Shown: piece by piece, positions 36,069 to 44,146 of the stretch
Layout of the letters: every line of letters starts with the position of its first letter
How positions within the stretch are numbered: the stretch's first letter is position 1
Assembly (NCBI GenBank): GCA_020635715.1
Contig: JACJZG010000003.1
Location: 1-64,000 of the forward strand
DNA length: 64,000 nucleotides
Source: Flavobacteriales bacterium
Lineage (GTDB): Bacteria; Bacteroidota; Bacteroidia; Flavobacteriales_F; PHOS-HE28
Direction: 5' to 3'
Made by a program: the position numbers and the translations under genes
Notes under the pieces: model-generated
The model's database searches: none
Told to the model about the DNA's origin: nothing
What the model saw: the letters and a program-made list of their open reading frames with translations, nothing else

Positions 36069-36284
36069 ATGGATCAGGAGCAGGACAATGGCCGTCGCAG
36101 GATCGATTGGAACCGCATGGGTCATGGCTTTGCGATCGGCCTCTTCGTCGGCATCGCCGTGTATGCAGCCGCCACCAAGGGCCTTGGCTTCTTCACCGTG
36201 CTGCCGCTGCTCTTCGCCTACCTGATCTTCAGGAATGGCAGGCGTGCGAAGGGTGTTGAGCAGGACAAGGACGATGGTGCCTAG
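36069..36284 (+). CDS. Small two-span membrane protein
   Basis: A 71-residue protein with a charged N-terminus (MDQEQDNGRRRIDWNRM), two adjacent hydrophobic segments (about 20-35 and 39-54) and a charged C-terminus (RNGRRAKGVEQDKDDGA). This hairpin-like topology is typical of small inner-membrane proteins; no family was recognised. It follows the preceding membrane-protein gene by 48 nt on the same strand. The 146 nt between its stop and the end of giant protein 4 show no clear hairpin. Confidence 0.5.
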   Translation: MDQEQDNGRRRIDWNRMGHGFAIGLFVGIAVYAAATKGLGFFTVLPLLFAYLIFRNGRRAKGVEQDKDDGA

Positions 36285-36430
36285 AGCGGTCCTTCGCGGC
36301 TGTTGCTAGGAAGAGCGTATTGCGCGTTTGGGCGCCTGTTCTGCTAGTGTGAAGGCATGCCCGCACCGTTGGAGGCAGGTGCGTTGCACACGCCTGACGT
36401 GAGCGGGGCCTCCATTCGTTGTCGGCTTCC

Positions 36431-39256
36431 CTACGGCTGGATAACCAGTCGTTCGGTGCAGGTCTTGTCACCTGCCGTGATGTTGACCATGTACAGGCCA
36501 CCGGAGAGCTCGTCATACAGGTCCAGGTTCGTCTTCACGAAGCCGTCCTGTACCGCGATGGTGCGAGCGATCACGCGCTTGCCGGTGAGGTCGTACACAT
36601 CCACGTTCACGGTGTTCACGCCCGCCTGTATGTTGGTCAAGCTCACGAACAGCTGATCGCCACGGTTCGGGTTGGGGTAGAGGGCCACGCTTCGCTCGCC
36701 CTGACCGTTGTCAACAGAACTCACGTTGGTATTCTCGATCAACGCATTCGATCCTTCGCTCACTCCCGAGCAGGGGTTGATGGTCACCAGGCACACCTTG
36801 CCCCAGTCCTCGGTGTCGGCACAGGCAGCGGCTTCGCTGCTACCGGCCGGACCGAAGCACCAGGTGGCGCCACCATCGAGGCTCACGCGCACATCCACTT
36901 CATAGGTCCTGGTGCACTCCAGCGGGGTGCCATTGGTCCAGTTCAACACCATGCGGGCGCTGCTCTGTGGTGGTCGCACGATGCATACCGCTTCGCCCGT
37001 GATGCGGAAGCGGAACTGGTAGCGCACCTGGTTGCTGGGCACCACCGGGATCGGTTGCGGTGGGTCGGCGTAGATGCGGTTGTTCGGGTTGCTCGGCCCA
37101 CCAAAGTCACGGCTCACACCACAACTGTAGTCACCGGTGTTCGCAGGGTCGTCCTGCAATTCCACGCGCGGGCAGGTGGCCAACGCAGGGTCGATCTTGA
37201 ACAGGCAGGCCGGGCCAAAGGCCAGGTTGCCGCCCGCCACGCGCCCACGTACGCGCACGTTCAACAGGATGTCCGCTGGGATGTGCGGAGTCGAAACGGT
37301 GTTGATCCAGCCATTGATCTTGAAGTGGCATGCGCGCAGCGCCCCGCTTCCAGTACCATCGCTCGTTGCGTGGCTGCGGAACCGGCGGAAGCTGTACGTG
37401 CCGTTCGGATCGAAGAACCAGAACTCATAACCGCTCGTGGTGTTGTTCACACCGTATTGCGCGGTCACGGCCGCATTGGCATGGCACACGATGAATTTGT
37501 TGTCCACCCAATCGAGCTTGTCACAGCTGCTCCAGATGGGTTCATCGTCGCCCAATGGCAGGCAGAAGGTGCCACCACCCGCTATCTGGCTCACACCATC
37601 GTTCATGTTGAAGCGGTCATCGATCAAGCGTCGACCGTTCGCACCCATCTCACGCAGGATATAACCCAGCAACCCATCGCCAGCGTTATCCGTCACCCGT
37701 AATTGGTAGCAACCATCGGGAAGGCAGAGCGAAACGGTGCCGATGCTGTTCGCTGGGATCGGGTTGTTCCCACTGAGCAAGGTCGTTGTACCGGTCTCGT
37801 CCAACACCTCGTAGGTGACAGCACCCGGTGCGGTCCCACCACTCTGCAACTCGAGGGTCAGTCCGACCGAGCCTTCCAACACCGTCACGGTCGCTGAATT
37901 GGTGGCGCATGGCGATGCACCGACAACGGTGTAGACGTAGTCGCCTGGTCCGTCGGTCCCGTAGTCATACGTAGGGCCATGCGGCGCGCCCAAGTAGGTC
38001 CAGGTGCCGCCGGTCTCCGGCGTGCCGCCCAATGCGGTGAAGAGGTCGATCGGCGGATCGGATGGACAACGGACGAGCGTGCCATCGATCCCGGCATCTG
38101 GCGGGATCACCGGTATGGGATCCACCTGGATGTAGAGCGCGGTGGAAGCCACGTTGGGTATGGGACAGGTCGGGTCGGTCGCTCGGAAATGGATGTTGTT
38201 GAAACGGTGGCCGATGTCCGGGGTCCAGCACAAGGTGGCCACCACCGGGTTGGTGCCGCTCAGGCTGTACGTGGCGCCGGGCAGCCGGGCCAGTGCGTTG
38301 GAGACCACCGTGATCGCTTGCCCAGCGTTGGCATCGGTGAATGAAAGGTCGACGCAGAAGGGAACGCCATCACAGGCTGTGATCGCGTGCGCACCCACCA
38401 GGGTGGCTCCGTCTACCACCGGAGCGGCTGGCACGGGTGGCGCATTGGCGCAATTCACCACGGTCACGAGGAAGTCGCGCATCACGGAGCCGATCACGGC
38501 GTTCGCCGTGTTGTAGGTGGTCACCTTCAACACCACGATATAGCGGCCCGTGACCGTGGGGGTGAAGGATAGTTGTCCGGATAGCGGGTCCAACACGATG
38601 CCGGGGATGGGCGCGGTACCGCTGAAGCCGGGCCGGTAGTTGGTGGGTGTGGGCGCTGGTGCGGCGTACCGGGCAGCGATCAGCTCGAAGCTCATCCGGT
38701 GTCCATCGGGATCGTGGTAACCGGGATTGAATTCCACGAGCTGTCCTGCACAGACCGTGGGGCTGGACTCATTGGCGACCGCTGGGGACATGTCGCAGAT
38801 GCCGCTGAAGTTGTTGAGTTTGGTCTCCAAGTAGATCCCAGGCCCACCGGTGAGGTTCTCCGAGGTGTTCCGGCAGCAGGTATACCAACTGATGGTCCAC
38901 CCGTCGCAGGGTGAAAGGAACACGGTCTGTTGGAAGCGACGGCGCCGCAGTCCGTTCACACTACCGGCGTTGCACGTGGTAAAGGTCCCGGTGCAGGCCT
39001 GTGAGATCTCCTCGTTCGCGATCTGGGGGATGTTGTTGAGCGAGAAGATCACCCCACAATCGCTCACGAGGTTGAGGTTCTGCGCGGCGAGCGTGTTGTT
39101 GGAGCAGTCGAGCAGCAGGTCCAGGTTGATCCGGTAGAAGTTGTTGCCCATGCACTCGTAGGTGAGGCTGCCACCGGCGTAGTGGTCGGCCCGTACGAGC
39201 GTGGTGGTACACCAGGCGAGCAGCGTGGTAAGGATCGGTAGGATGATGCGTGGCAT
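36431..39256 (-). CDS. Large T9SS surface protein 4 (941 residues)
   Basis: An exported protein with signal MPRIILPILTTLLAW and cleavage probably near VRADHYAGG. The N-terminal 270 residues (GGSLTYECMGNNFYRINL, CCRNTSENLTGGPGIY, CDMSPAVANESSPTVCAGQ) match a front end common in gliding Bacteroidota surface proteins. Cadherin/PKD-like beta-sandwich domains follow (LDPLSGQLSFTPTVTGRY). From about residue 460 the protein carries the module shared with the three giants, and it ends in a T9SS type A domain (ALYPNPNRGDQLFVSLT). It is the most diverged of the four: its stop is TAG rather than TAA and the final residues are CTERLVIQP. ATG 39256 is used; a TTG two codons upstream is unlikely. Confidence 0.87.
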   Translation of the reverse strand: MPRIILPILTTLLAWCTTTLVRADHYAGGSLTYECMGNNFYRINLDLLLDCSNNTLAAQNLNLVSDCGVIFSLNNIPQIANEEISQACTGTFTTCNAGSVNGLRRRRFQQTVFLSPCDGWTISWYTCCRNTSENLTGGPGIYLETKLNNFSGICDMSPAVANESSPTVCAGQLVEFNPGYHDPDGHRMSFELIAARYAAPAPTPTNYRPGFSGTAPIPGIVLDPLSGQLSFTPTVTGRYIVVLKVTTYNTANAVIGSVMRDFLVTVVNCANAPPVPAAPVVDGATLVGAHAITACDGVPFCVDLSFTDANAGQAITVVSNALARLPGATYSLSGTNPVVATLCWTPDIGHRFNNIHFRATDPTCPIPNVASTALYIQVDPIPVIPPDAGIDGTLVRCPSDPPIDLFTALGGTPETGGTWTYLGAPHGPTYDYGTDGPGDYVYTVVGASPCATNSATVTVLEGSVGLTLELQSGGTAPGAVTYEVLDETGTTTLLSGNNPIPANSIGTVSLCLPDGCYQLRVTDNAGDGLLGYILREMGANGRRLIDDRFNMNDGVSQIAGGGTFCLPLGDDEPIWSSCDKLDWVDNKFIVCHANAAVTAQYGVNNTTSGYEFWFFDPNGTYSFRRFRSHATSDGTGSGALRACHFKINGWINTVSTPHIPADILLNVRVRGRVAGGNLAFGPACLFKIDPALATCPRVELQDDPANTGDYSCGVSRDFGGPSNPNNRIYADPPQPIPVVPSNQVRYQFRFRITGEAVCIVRPPQSSARMVLNWTNGTPLECTRTYEVDVRVSLDGGATWCFGPAGSSEAAACADTEDWGKVCLVTINPCSGVSEGSNALIENTNVSSVDNGQGERSVALYPNPNRGDQLFVSLTNIQAGVNTVNVDVYDLTGKRVIARTIAVQDGFVKTNLDLYDELSGGLYMVNITAGDKTCTERLVIQP

Positions 39257-39341
39257 GAGCAATGGTGGCTGCTGGTAGTGCCAAGGTAGGGATGTGGGCC
39301 GGAGGAAGGGACCTTCCAGGCGTAAACCCCATCAACGACGA

Positions 39342-39363
39342 AAGGCACCCTTGCGGATGCCTT
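39342..39363 (-). terminator. Possible terminator after atpC
   Basis: On the minus strand a 6-bp stem (AAGGCA with TGCCTT) closes around a short GC-rich loop and is followed by a short T run (TGCCTTTCG). It lies about 60 nt beyond the atpC stop. The stem is short, so the call is tentative. Confidence 0.35.
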
Positions 39364-39424
39364 CCTCCAGCACGTCTCCTCGACTGAGTTTTACTCCGCC
39401 AGGAAGCGCACTGATGTCGGTGGC

Positions 39425-39676
39425 TTATTCGGCCAGGACGATCACGGTGTTGTTGCTCACCTCCACCACGCCACCCTTCACCGGGAACGTTAGATCCGTC
39501 ACCCCGGTCTCTGAACCGGGGGCGGTCTTCACCTTCACATCACCGGCACGCAGCACGGTGATGAGCGGGGCATGGTTGTTCAAGAAGCCCATGCTGCCGT
39601 CCACGCCGGGCACGCCCACGTAGCTGGCCTCGCCTTTGAAGAGCTCCTTGTCGGGGGTGATGATCTCGACACGCAT
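39425..39676 (-). CDS. atpC: ATP synthase F1 subunit epsilon (short form)
   Basis: An 83-residue epsilon subunit of the F1 motor, part of the rotating central stalk that couples proton flow to ATP synthesis. The N-terminal beta-sandwich is clear (MRVEIITPDKELFKG, YVGVPGVDGSMGFLNNHAP, VEVSNNTVIVLAE). The C-terminal two-helix domain found in E. coli epsilon (total about 139 residues) is absent, so inhibition of ATP hydrolysis by the extended helices is not possible here; short forms are usual in Bacteroidota. It starts 3 nt after atpD. The rest of the ATP synthase genes are not in the window, in keeping with the split arrangement of this phylum. Confidence 0.93.
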   Translation of the reverse strand: MRVEIITPDKELFKGEASYVGVPGVDGSMGFLNNHAPLITVLRAGDVKVKTAPGSETGVTDLTFPVKGGVVEVSNNTVIVLAE

Positions 39677-39679
39677 CGC

Positions 39680-41191
39680 TTACGCTTTGGCGGCTTCGGC
39701 CAGCATCTTCTTACCGGCGGTGATCACGTCCTCGATGTTACCCTTCAGGTTGAAGGCGCTCTCGGGGTACTCGTCCATCGCGCCGTCCATGATCATGTTG
39801 AAGCCCTTGATGGTCTCCTCGATCGGCACCATCACACCGGGGATGCCGGTGAACTGCTCGGCCACGAAGAAGGGCTGGCTCAGGAAGCGCTGCACTTTGC
39901 GGGCGCGCAGCACGCTCATCTTGTCGTCCTCGCTCAGTTCGTCCATGCCGAGGATGGCGATGATGTCCTGGAGCTCCTTGTAGCGCTGGAGCAGGGCCTT
40001 CACGCGCTGGGCGCAATCGTAGTGCTCGTTGCCCACGATGGCCGGGGTGAGGATCCGGCTGGTGCTGTCCAGCGGGTCCACGGAAGGATAGATGCCGAGC
40101 TCGGCGATCTTCCGGCTCAATACGGTCGTTGCATCCAGGTGGGCGAACGTCGTAGCCGGAGCGGGATCGGTCAAGTCATCAGCAGGCACGTACACCGCCT
40201 GTACGGAGGTGATGGAACCGCGCTTGGTGGAGGTGATGCGCTCCTGCATGGCACCCATCTCGGTGGCCAGGGTGGGCTGGTACCCCACGGCGCTCGGCAT
40301 ACGACCGAGCAGCGCGGATACCTCGGAACCCGCCTGCGTGAAGCGGAAGATGTTATCAACGAAGAAGAGGATGTCGCGGCCGCCGCTCTGCTCATCGCCA
40401 TCGCGGAAGTACTCGGCGATGGTGAGTCCGCTCAGTGCCACGCGGGCACGGGCTCCGGGAGGCTCGTTCATCTGGCCGAACACGAAGGTGGCTTGGCTGC
40501 TCTCCAGCCCCTTGTAGTCCACCTTGCTCAGATCCCAGCCGCCGTGCTCCATGCTGTGCTTGAAGTCGTCGCCGTACTTGATGATGCCGGCTTCGATCAT
40601 CTCGCGGAGCAGGTCGTTCCCCTCACGGGTACGCTCGCCCACCCCGGCGAACACGCTGTAGCCGCTGTGGCCCTTGGCGATGTTGTTGATCAGCTCCTGG
40701 ATCAATACGGTCTTGCCCACACCGGCACCACCGAACAGACCGATCTTACCACCCTTTGCGTAGGGCTCGATCAGGTCGATCACCTTGATCCCCGTGAAGA
40801 GGACCTCGGTGCTGGTGCTCAGCTCGTCGAACTTCGGTGCTTCGCGGTGGATGGGGTAGGTCTTGCCGGTGTTCACCTCCTTCATGCCGTCGATGGCCGT
40901 GCCGGTCACGTTGAAGAGGCGGCCTTTGATCGCATCGCCCACGGGCATGCTGATGGCCATGCCCTGTGCCGCCACTTCGGCGCCGCGGCTCAGGCCGTCG
41001 GTGCTTTCCATGGAGATCGCGCGCACGGTGTCCTCACCGATGAGCTGCTGGGTCTCCAGCACGAGCACGCTGCCGTCGGGACGGGTCACGTGGAGGGCGT
41101 CGTAGATGTTGGGCAGGTCCTTACCGGCCTCGAAGCGAACGTCGACCACGGGTCCGATGACCTGGACGACCTTTCCGATGTGCTTGGACAT
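39680..41191 (-). CDS. atpD: ATP synthase F1 subunit beta
   Basis: The 503-residue catalytic beta subunit of F1. It shows the N-terminal barrel (GKVVQVIGPVVDVRF), the P-loop GGAGVGKT, the catalytic-glutamate region GERTREGNDL, the Walker B segment DILFFVDNIFRFTQAGSEVS and the DELSEDD hinge corresponding to the DELSEED lever. Length is normal apart from a modest insert (GGWDLSKVDYKGLESSQ) that is common in Bacteroidota. The frame is open 68 codons further upstream, but ATG 41191 matches the family N-terminus exactly and has a promoter 48 nt upstream. It is co-transcribed with atpC. Confidence 0.97.
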   Translation of the reverse strand: MSKHIGKVVQVIGPVVDVRFEAGKDLPNIYDALHVTRPDGSVLVLETQQLIGEDTVRAISMESTDGLSRGAEVAAQGMAISMPVGDAIKGRLFNVTGTAIDGMKEVNTGKTYPIHREAPKFDELSTSTEVLFTGIKVIDLIEPYAKGGKIGLFGGAGVGKTVLIQELINNIAKGHSGYSVFAGVGERTREGNDLLREMIEAGIIKYGDDFKHSMEHGGWDLSKVDYKGLESSQATFVFGQMNEPPGARARVALSGLTIAEYFRDGDEQSGGRDILFFVDNIFRFTQAGSEVSALLGRMPSAVGYQPTLATEMGAMQERITSTKRGSITSVQAVYVPADDLTDPAPATTFAHLDATTVLSRKIAELGIYPSVDPLDSTSRILTPAIVGNEHYDCAQRVKALLQRYKELQDIIAILGMDELSEDDKMSVLRARKVQRFLSQPFFVAEQFTGIPGVMVPIEETIKGFNMIMDGAMDEYPESAFNLKGNIEDVITAGKKMLAEAAKA

Positions 41192-41238
41192 GAGCTGGTT
41201 ATGCGGTTCGGGAGGGATGGCTCCCGGGTTTGCGGCCG

Positions 41239-41269
41239 CGAAGGTAGGGCTTGGCGCCCGATGGACCAA
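41239..41269 (-). promoter_or_regulatory. Promoter of atpD-atpC
   Basis: The minus strand shows TTG (41267-41269), a 20-nt spacer and TACCTTCG (41239-41246), in good agreement with the Bacteroidota -33/-7 pattern. It leaves a leader of roughly 45 nt. Confidence 0.6.
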
Positions 41270-41415
41270 TGGTGTGGATAGGATGTTGAAAGAGTGTGGA
41301 GGGAATAGGATGGGAGGCTGTGCCGCACTTCGTTCGCACTGACCATGGCGCTGAGCGGGCTGATCAACGCGGAAATGAGCATGGAGGATGGGCAACCGGA
41401 GTGGACGCCCACTTT

Positions 41416-42339
41416 CTAGCGGGCCACCATCACCCGCGCGGAGGTCACCGGCTGTCCGTGAACGGCTACCGAAATGGTGTACAGGCCAACTGGGAGTCCG
41501 GATACATCCAGGATCAGGTTCTGTCCTATTCTGTCCAAGCGGACCGGTGCCGATCGCCCGATCGCATCGCGTAGGGAGATGGTCGTGGTCGTGAGGTCGG
41601 CTTGGGGCAAGCTCAACCGGATCGCCTCGCTAGCGGGGTTCGGGAATAGCTCGATCAAGGCGTCGGAATCCGCTTCGTGGATCGCATTCGGGAAGAGCTC
41701 GCAGAAGGTGGTCGCACCCGTTTCGAATCCATCCCAGAGGTCATCGCGGTATGACACGTGGATCCCTGACACCTCACTGGTATAGCAGGGCGCTGGAATG
41801 AAGAGCAATGGAACCCCCACACGGTCGATCAATTCTCCGAGGTATCCCATCTCCTCGGTCCAGGTTTGATAGGCCAAATGGCGCACCTGCAGGACCAGGC
41901 CATTGATCTCGCGGTCTTCGATGGATAGTACCTCGACCCATCCATCACCAGCTGGACAATTCACCTCCGCTCCGGCCACGTTCCATCGCGCGCCTACCGG
42001 TGCGGTGAGCCAGTACAAGGTGTCCTCGTACCAGGTGCCATCGCTCTGCCACAGGATATAGACCACACCGTCCTCGATCCGCGTATGATGGTCGTATTCG
42101 GCGGTCGTCGTCTCCTGGCTTAGGTGGCTGTATGAACGCTTCCAAACGTGTATGGTCTGGCAGAGCTGTCCACCGATAAGCGTATCGCCGGTGTAGGTAC
42201 GCGTCTCGCATCCTTCCCATGCCCAGCCGACCACATTGTCCTCCCAAACGGCGCCAGGGGGACACCACGTTTGGGCCTGGATCATACCACACATCGACCC
42301 TGCCATGATCAATGCGGTAGCACGAATTGGTCGGTCCAT
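41416..42339 (-). CDS. T9SS type A sorting domain protein
   Basis: A 307-residue exported protein. The signal peptide is MDRPIRATALIMAGSMCGM, with cleavage near IQAQ. The body (about 25-215) is a Trp/Tyr-rich beta domain with repeated YTGDTLIGG, EDGVVYILWQSDGTWYEDT and PVGARWNVAGAEVNC motifs, seen in many Bacteroidota secreted proteins of unknown function. The C-terminus has the T9SS type A pattern LIELFPNPASEAIRLSLP, ISLRDAIGR, DVSGLPVGLYTISV. The same frame continues open upstream through the antisense of ribF, but only the ATG at 42339 gives a signal peptide. Confidence 0.82.
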   Translation of the reverse strand: MDRPIRATALIMAGSMCGMIQAQTWCPPGAVWEDNVVGWAWEGCETRTYTGDTLIGGQLCQTIHVWKRSYSHLSQETTTAEYDHHTRIEDGVVYILWQSDGTWYEDTLYWLTAPVGARWNVAGAEVNCPAGDGWVEVLSIEDREINGLVLQVRHLAYQTWTEEMGYLGELIDRVGVPLLFIPAPCYTSEVSGIHVSYRDDLWDGFETGATTFCELFPNAIHEADSDALIELFPNPASEAIRLSLPQADLTTTTISLRDAIGRSAPVRLDRIGQNLILDVSGLPVGLYTISVAVHGQPVTSARVMVAR

Positions 42340-42456
42340 GGCAGTTGGTATTGATCGTCGGGAGTACTCAACGAAAGATAGACATTCCATTTCATCCGAT
42401 CGCTGCCCGTACGACCCCCGCGTGCACGACCTTCGCACCGCCCCCGCTCCGGCGGG

Positions 42457-43401
42457 ATGCAATACATGCAGGTTCACACCGACATCGCCGCCTTCAAGAA
42501 CGTTCGCCGGCCCGTGCTCACCACCGGCACCTTCGACGGCGTGCACGGTGGGCACCGTAAGATCCTGGAACGGCTCACGGCCGTTGCGCGCAAGGAGGGC
42601 GGCGAGAGCGTGCTCTTGACCTTCCACCCGCACCCGCGCATGGTGCTCTTCCCCGGCGACAACGATCTGAAGCTGCTGAACACGCAACAGGAGAAGGCCG
42701 CACAATTGGAGGCCGCCGGCCTGGACCATCTGCTCGTCGTGCCTTTCAGCCGGGAGTTCTCGCGCATGCATGCGGCGGAGTACGTGCGCGACGTGCTCGT
42801 GGGCGGCATCGGGGTGCATGCCGTGGTGATCGGTTATGACCACCGCTTCGGTCGCAACCGCGAAGGCGACCTGAAGGTGCTGCGGCAATACGGCGAAGCC
42901 TACGACTTCAGCGTGGAGGAGATCCCCGCGCAGGAGGTGGACCACGTGAAGGTGAGCAGCACCAAGATCCGCCAGGCCTTGCTGGATGGCGACGTCGGAA
43001 CGGCCAACGAGCAGCTTGGTTATCCCTATTCGCTCTCGGGTGTGGTGGTGAAGGGCGACCAGGTGGGCCGAACGCTCGGTTACCCCACGGCCAACATCGG
43101 CGGCATCGATCCCTTCAAGCTGATCCCGGCGGACGGTGTGTACGTGGTGCGCGTTGAACTGAAGGAAGGGACCTTCGGCGGCATGCTCTACATCGGTGAT
43201 CGACCGACGATCGAACAGGCCACACCGCACCGCAGCGTGGAGGTGAACCTCTTCGGGCTGGATCGCGACCTTTACGGAGAGGCGATCACGGTACGATGCT
43301 TGGAACGGGTGCGTGGCGACATGCGATTCGAAGGACTGGACGCGTTGAAGCGACAGATGCAACAGGATGAGGCTTTCGCACGTCAACGTCTCGGACGATA
43401 G
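42457..43401 (+). CDS. ribF: Bifunctional riboflavin kinase / FAD synthetase
   Basis: A 314-residue enzyme that phosphorylates riboflavin to FMN and adenylylates FMN to FAD in the cytoplasm. The N-terminal FAD synthetase domain shows the nucleotidyl-transferase motif TGTFDGVHGGHRKIL (about 23-37), LTFHPHPRMVLFP and VSSTKIRQALLDGDV. The C-terminal flavokinase domain shows the ATP/substrate motif GYPTANI (about 209-215) and ends with the usual helix ...LDALKRQMQQDEAFAR. Length is typical. The leucine-rich-repeat gene starts 3 nt after its stop, and the PnuC-family gene follows 7 nt after that one, so the three are probably one operon. A second ATG three codons in is also possible as a start. 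Confidence 0.93.
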   Translation: MQYMQVHTDIAAFKNVRRPVLTTGTFDGVHGGHRKILERLTAVARKEGGESVLLTFHPHPRMVLFPGDNDLKLLNTQQEKAAQLEAAGLDHLLVVPFSREFSRMHAAEYVRDVLVGGIGVHAVVIGYDHRFGRNREGDLKVLRQYGEAYDFSVEEIPAQEVDHVKVSSTKIRQALLDGDVGTANEQLGYPYSLSGVVVKGDQVGRTLGYPTANIGGIDPFKLIPADGVYVVRVELKEGTFGGMLYIGDRPTIEQATPHRSVEVNLFGLDRDLYGEAITVRCLERVRGDMRFEGLDALKRQMQQDEAFARQRLGR

Positions 43402-43404
43402 GTC

Positions 43405-44139
43405 ATGAGAATTCTCCGCTCCATACCGATGACCGGACCTGCGCCGGGTCTCTCGAAGAGGACCCTGCGTCGCCTTTCTGGTTTGAGCGATCTTGGACCT
43501 ACGCCGGGTCTCTCGCAGAGGACCCTGCGCCTGCGGGCGGGTCGGAGCAAGATCCTTCTCACCATCATGCTCCTGTTGCCTGCGACCATCCTTCGCGCGC
43601 AACTGTTGGATGCCGTGGCACTGGACAGCGTGCGCACCTACCGCAGCTTGCAACGCGCCCTGGCGGAACCGGACAAGGTCTATCGCCTCGATCTCTCCGG
43701 CCAGAAGTTGAAGGAGCTGCCCGAAGCCTTCTATCAGTTGAAGAACTTGAACGCGCTCGATCTCAGCAACAACAAGTTCAAGGAGCTGCCGGAGCGCTTG
43801 CATGAGATGAAGTACCTGCAGGAATTCCGTGCCTCCAAGAACAAGCTGACCGACGTGCCCAAGGGCCTCTGCAAGCTCACCCACCTGAAGCGTCTCGATC
43901 TGAGCCGCAATGCGCTCACCGGCCTGCCGAGGTGTGTGGGTGCCTTCAAGGAGCTCGTCTCGCTCGACCTCTGGGACAACGACCTCGCCGATTTCCCAGA
44001 GGAAATGGCGGACATGCAGGCGCTTCGTTTCCTCGATCTGCGGGCCATCCAGTTCGATGTGCCGGAGATGGAGCACCTGCAAAGCCTGCTCCCGTCAACG
44101 AAGATCTTCTTCAGCCAGCCCTGCAACTGCGGGATGTGA
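43405..44139 (+). CDS. Exported leucine-rich-repeat protein
   Basis: A 244-residue protein. Residues about 90-215 contain some six leucine-rich repeats with a 23-residue period of the LDLSxNKxKELPExLxxLKxL type, and the hydrophobic stretch ILLTIMLLLPATILRAQ (about 51-67) looks like a signal-peptide core. What precedes it is odd: 50 residues carrying two copies of GPxPGLSxRTLR, encoded by a 60-bp tandem duplication. The true start may be internal, and no good ATG sits just before the hydrophobic core. The C-terminus, QPCNCGM, has a Cys pair. The partner of the repeats is unknown. It lies between ribF and a PnuC-type transporter gene with gaps of 3 and 7 nt. Confidence 0.75.
   Translation: MRILRSIPMTGPAPGLSKRTLRRLSGLSDLGPTPGLSQRTLRLRAGRSKILLTIMLLLPATILRAQLLDAVALDSVRTYRSLQRALAEPDKVYRLDLSGQKLKELPEAFYQLKNLNALDLSNNKFKELPERLHEMKYLQEFRASKNKLTDVPKGLCKLTHLKRLDLSRNALTGLPRCVGAFKELVSLDLWDNDLADFPEEMADMQALRFLDLRAIQFDVPEMEHLQSLLPSTKIFFSQPCNCGM
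43435..43529 (+). repeat. 60-bp-period tandem duplication
   Basis: Two 35-bp copies (43435-43469 and 43495-43529) differ at two bases. Each contains CGCCGGGTCTCTCG and AGAGGACCCTGCG, which form an imperfect palindrome (GGGTC...GACCC). The period is exactly 20 codons, so the frame of the leucine-rich-repeat gene is kept. The unit looks like a mobile palindromic repeat inserted near the gene start. Confidence 0.7.
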
Positions 44140-44146
44140 ACGAGGC

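Noticed and set aside
42361..42456. FMN riboswitch in front of ribF
   Set aside because: The upstream stretch is about 120 nt, and no RFN-type conserved blocks (such as AGGGGCAGGGTGA) were found.
42340..44082. Upstream extension of the minus-strand T9SS gene to 888 residues
   Set aside because: The added part is the antisense of ribF and the LRR gene, and would place the signal peptide inside the protein.
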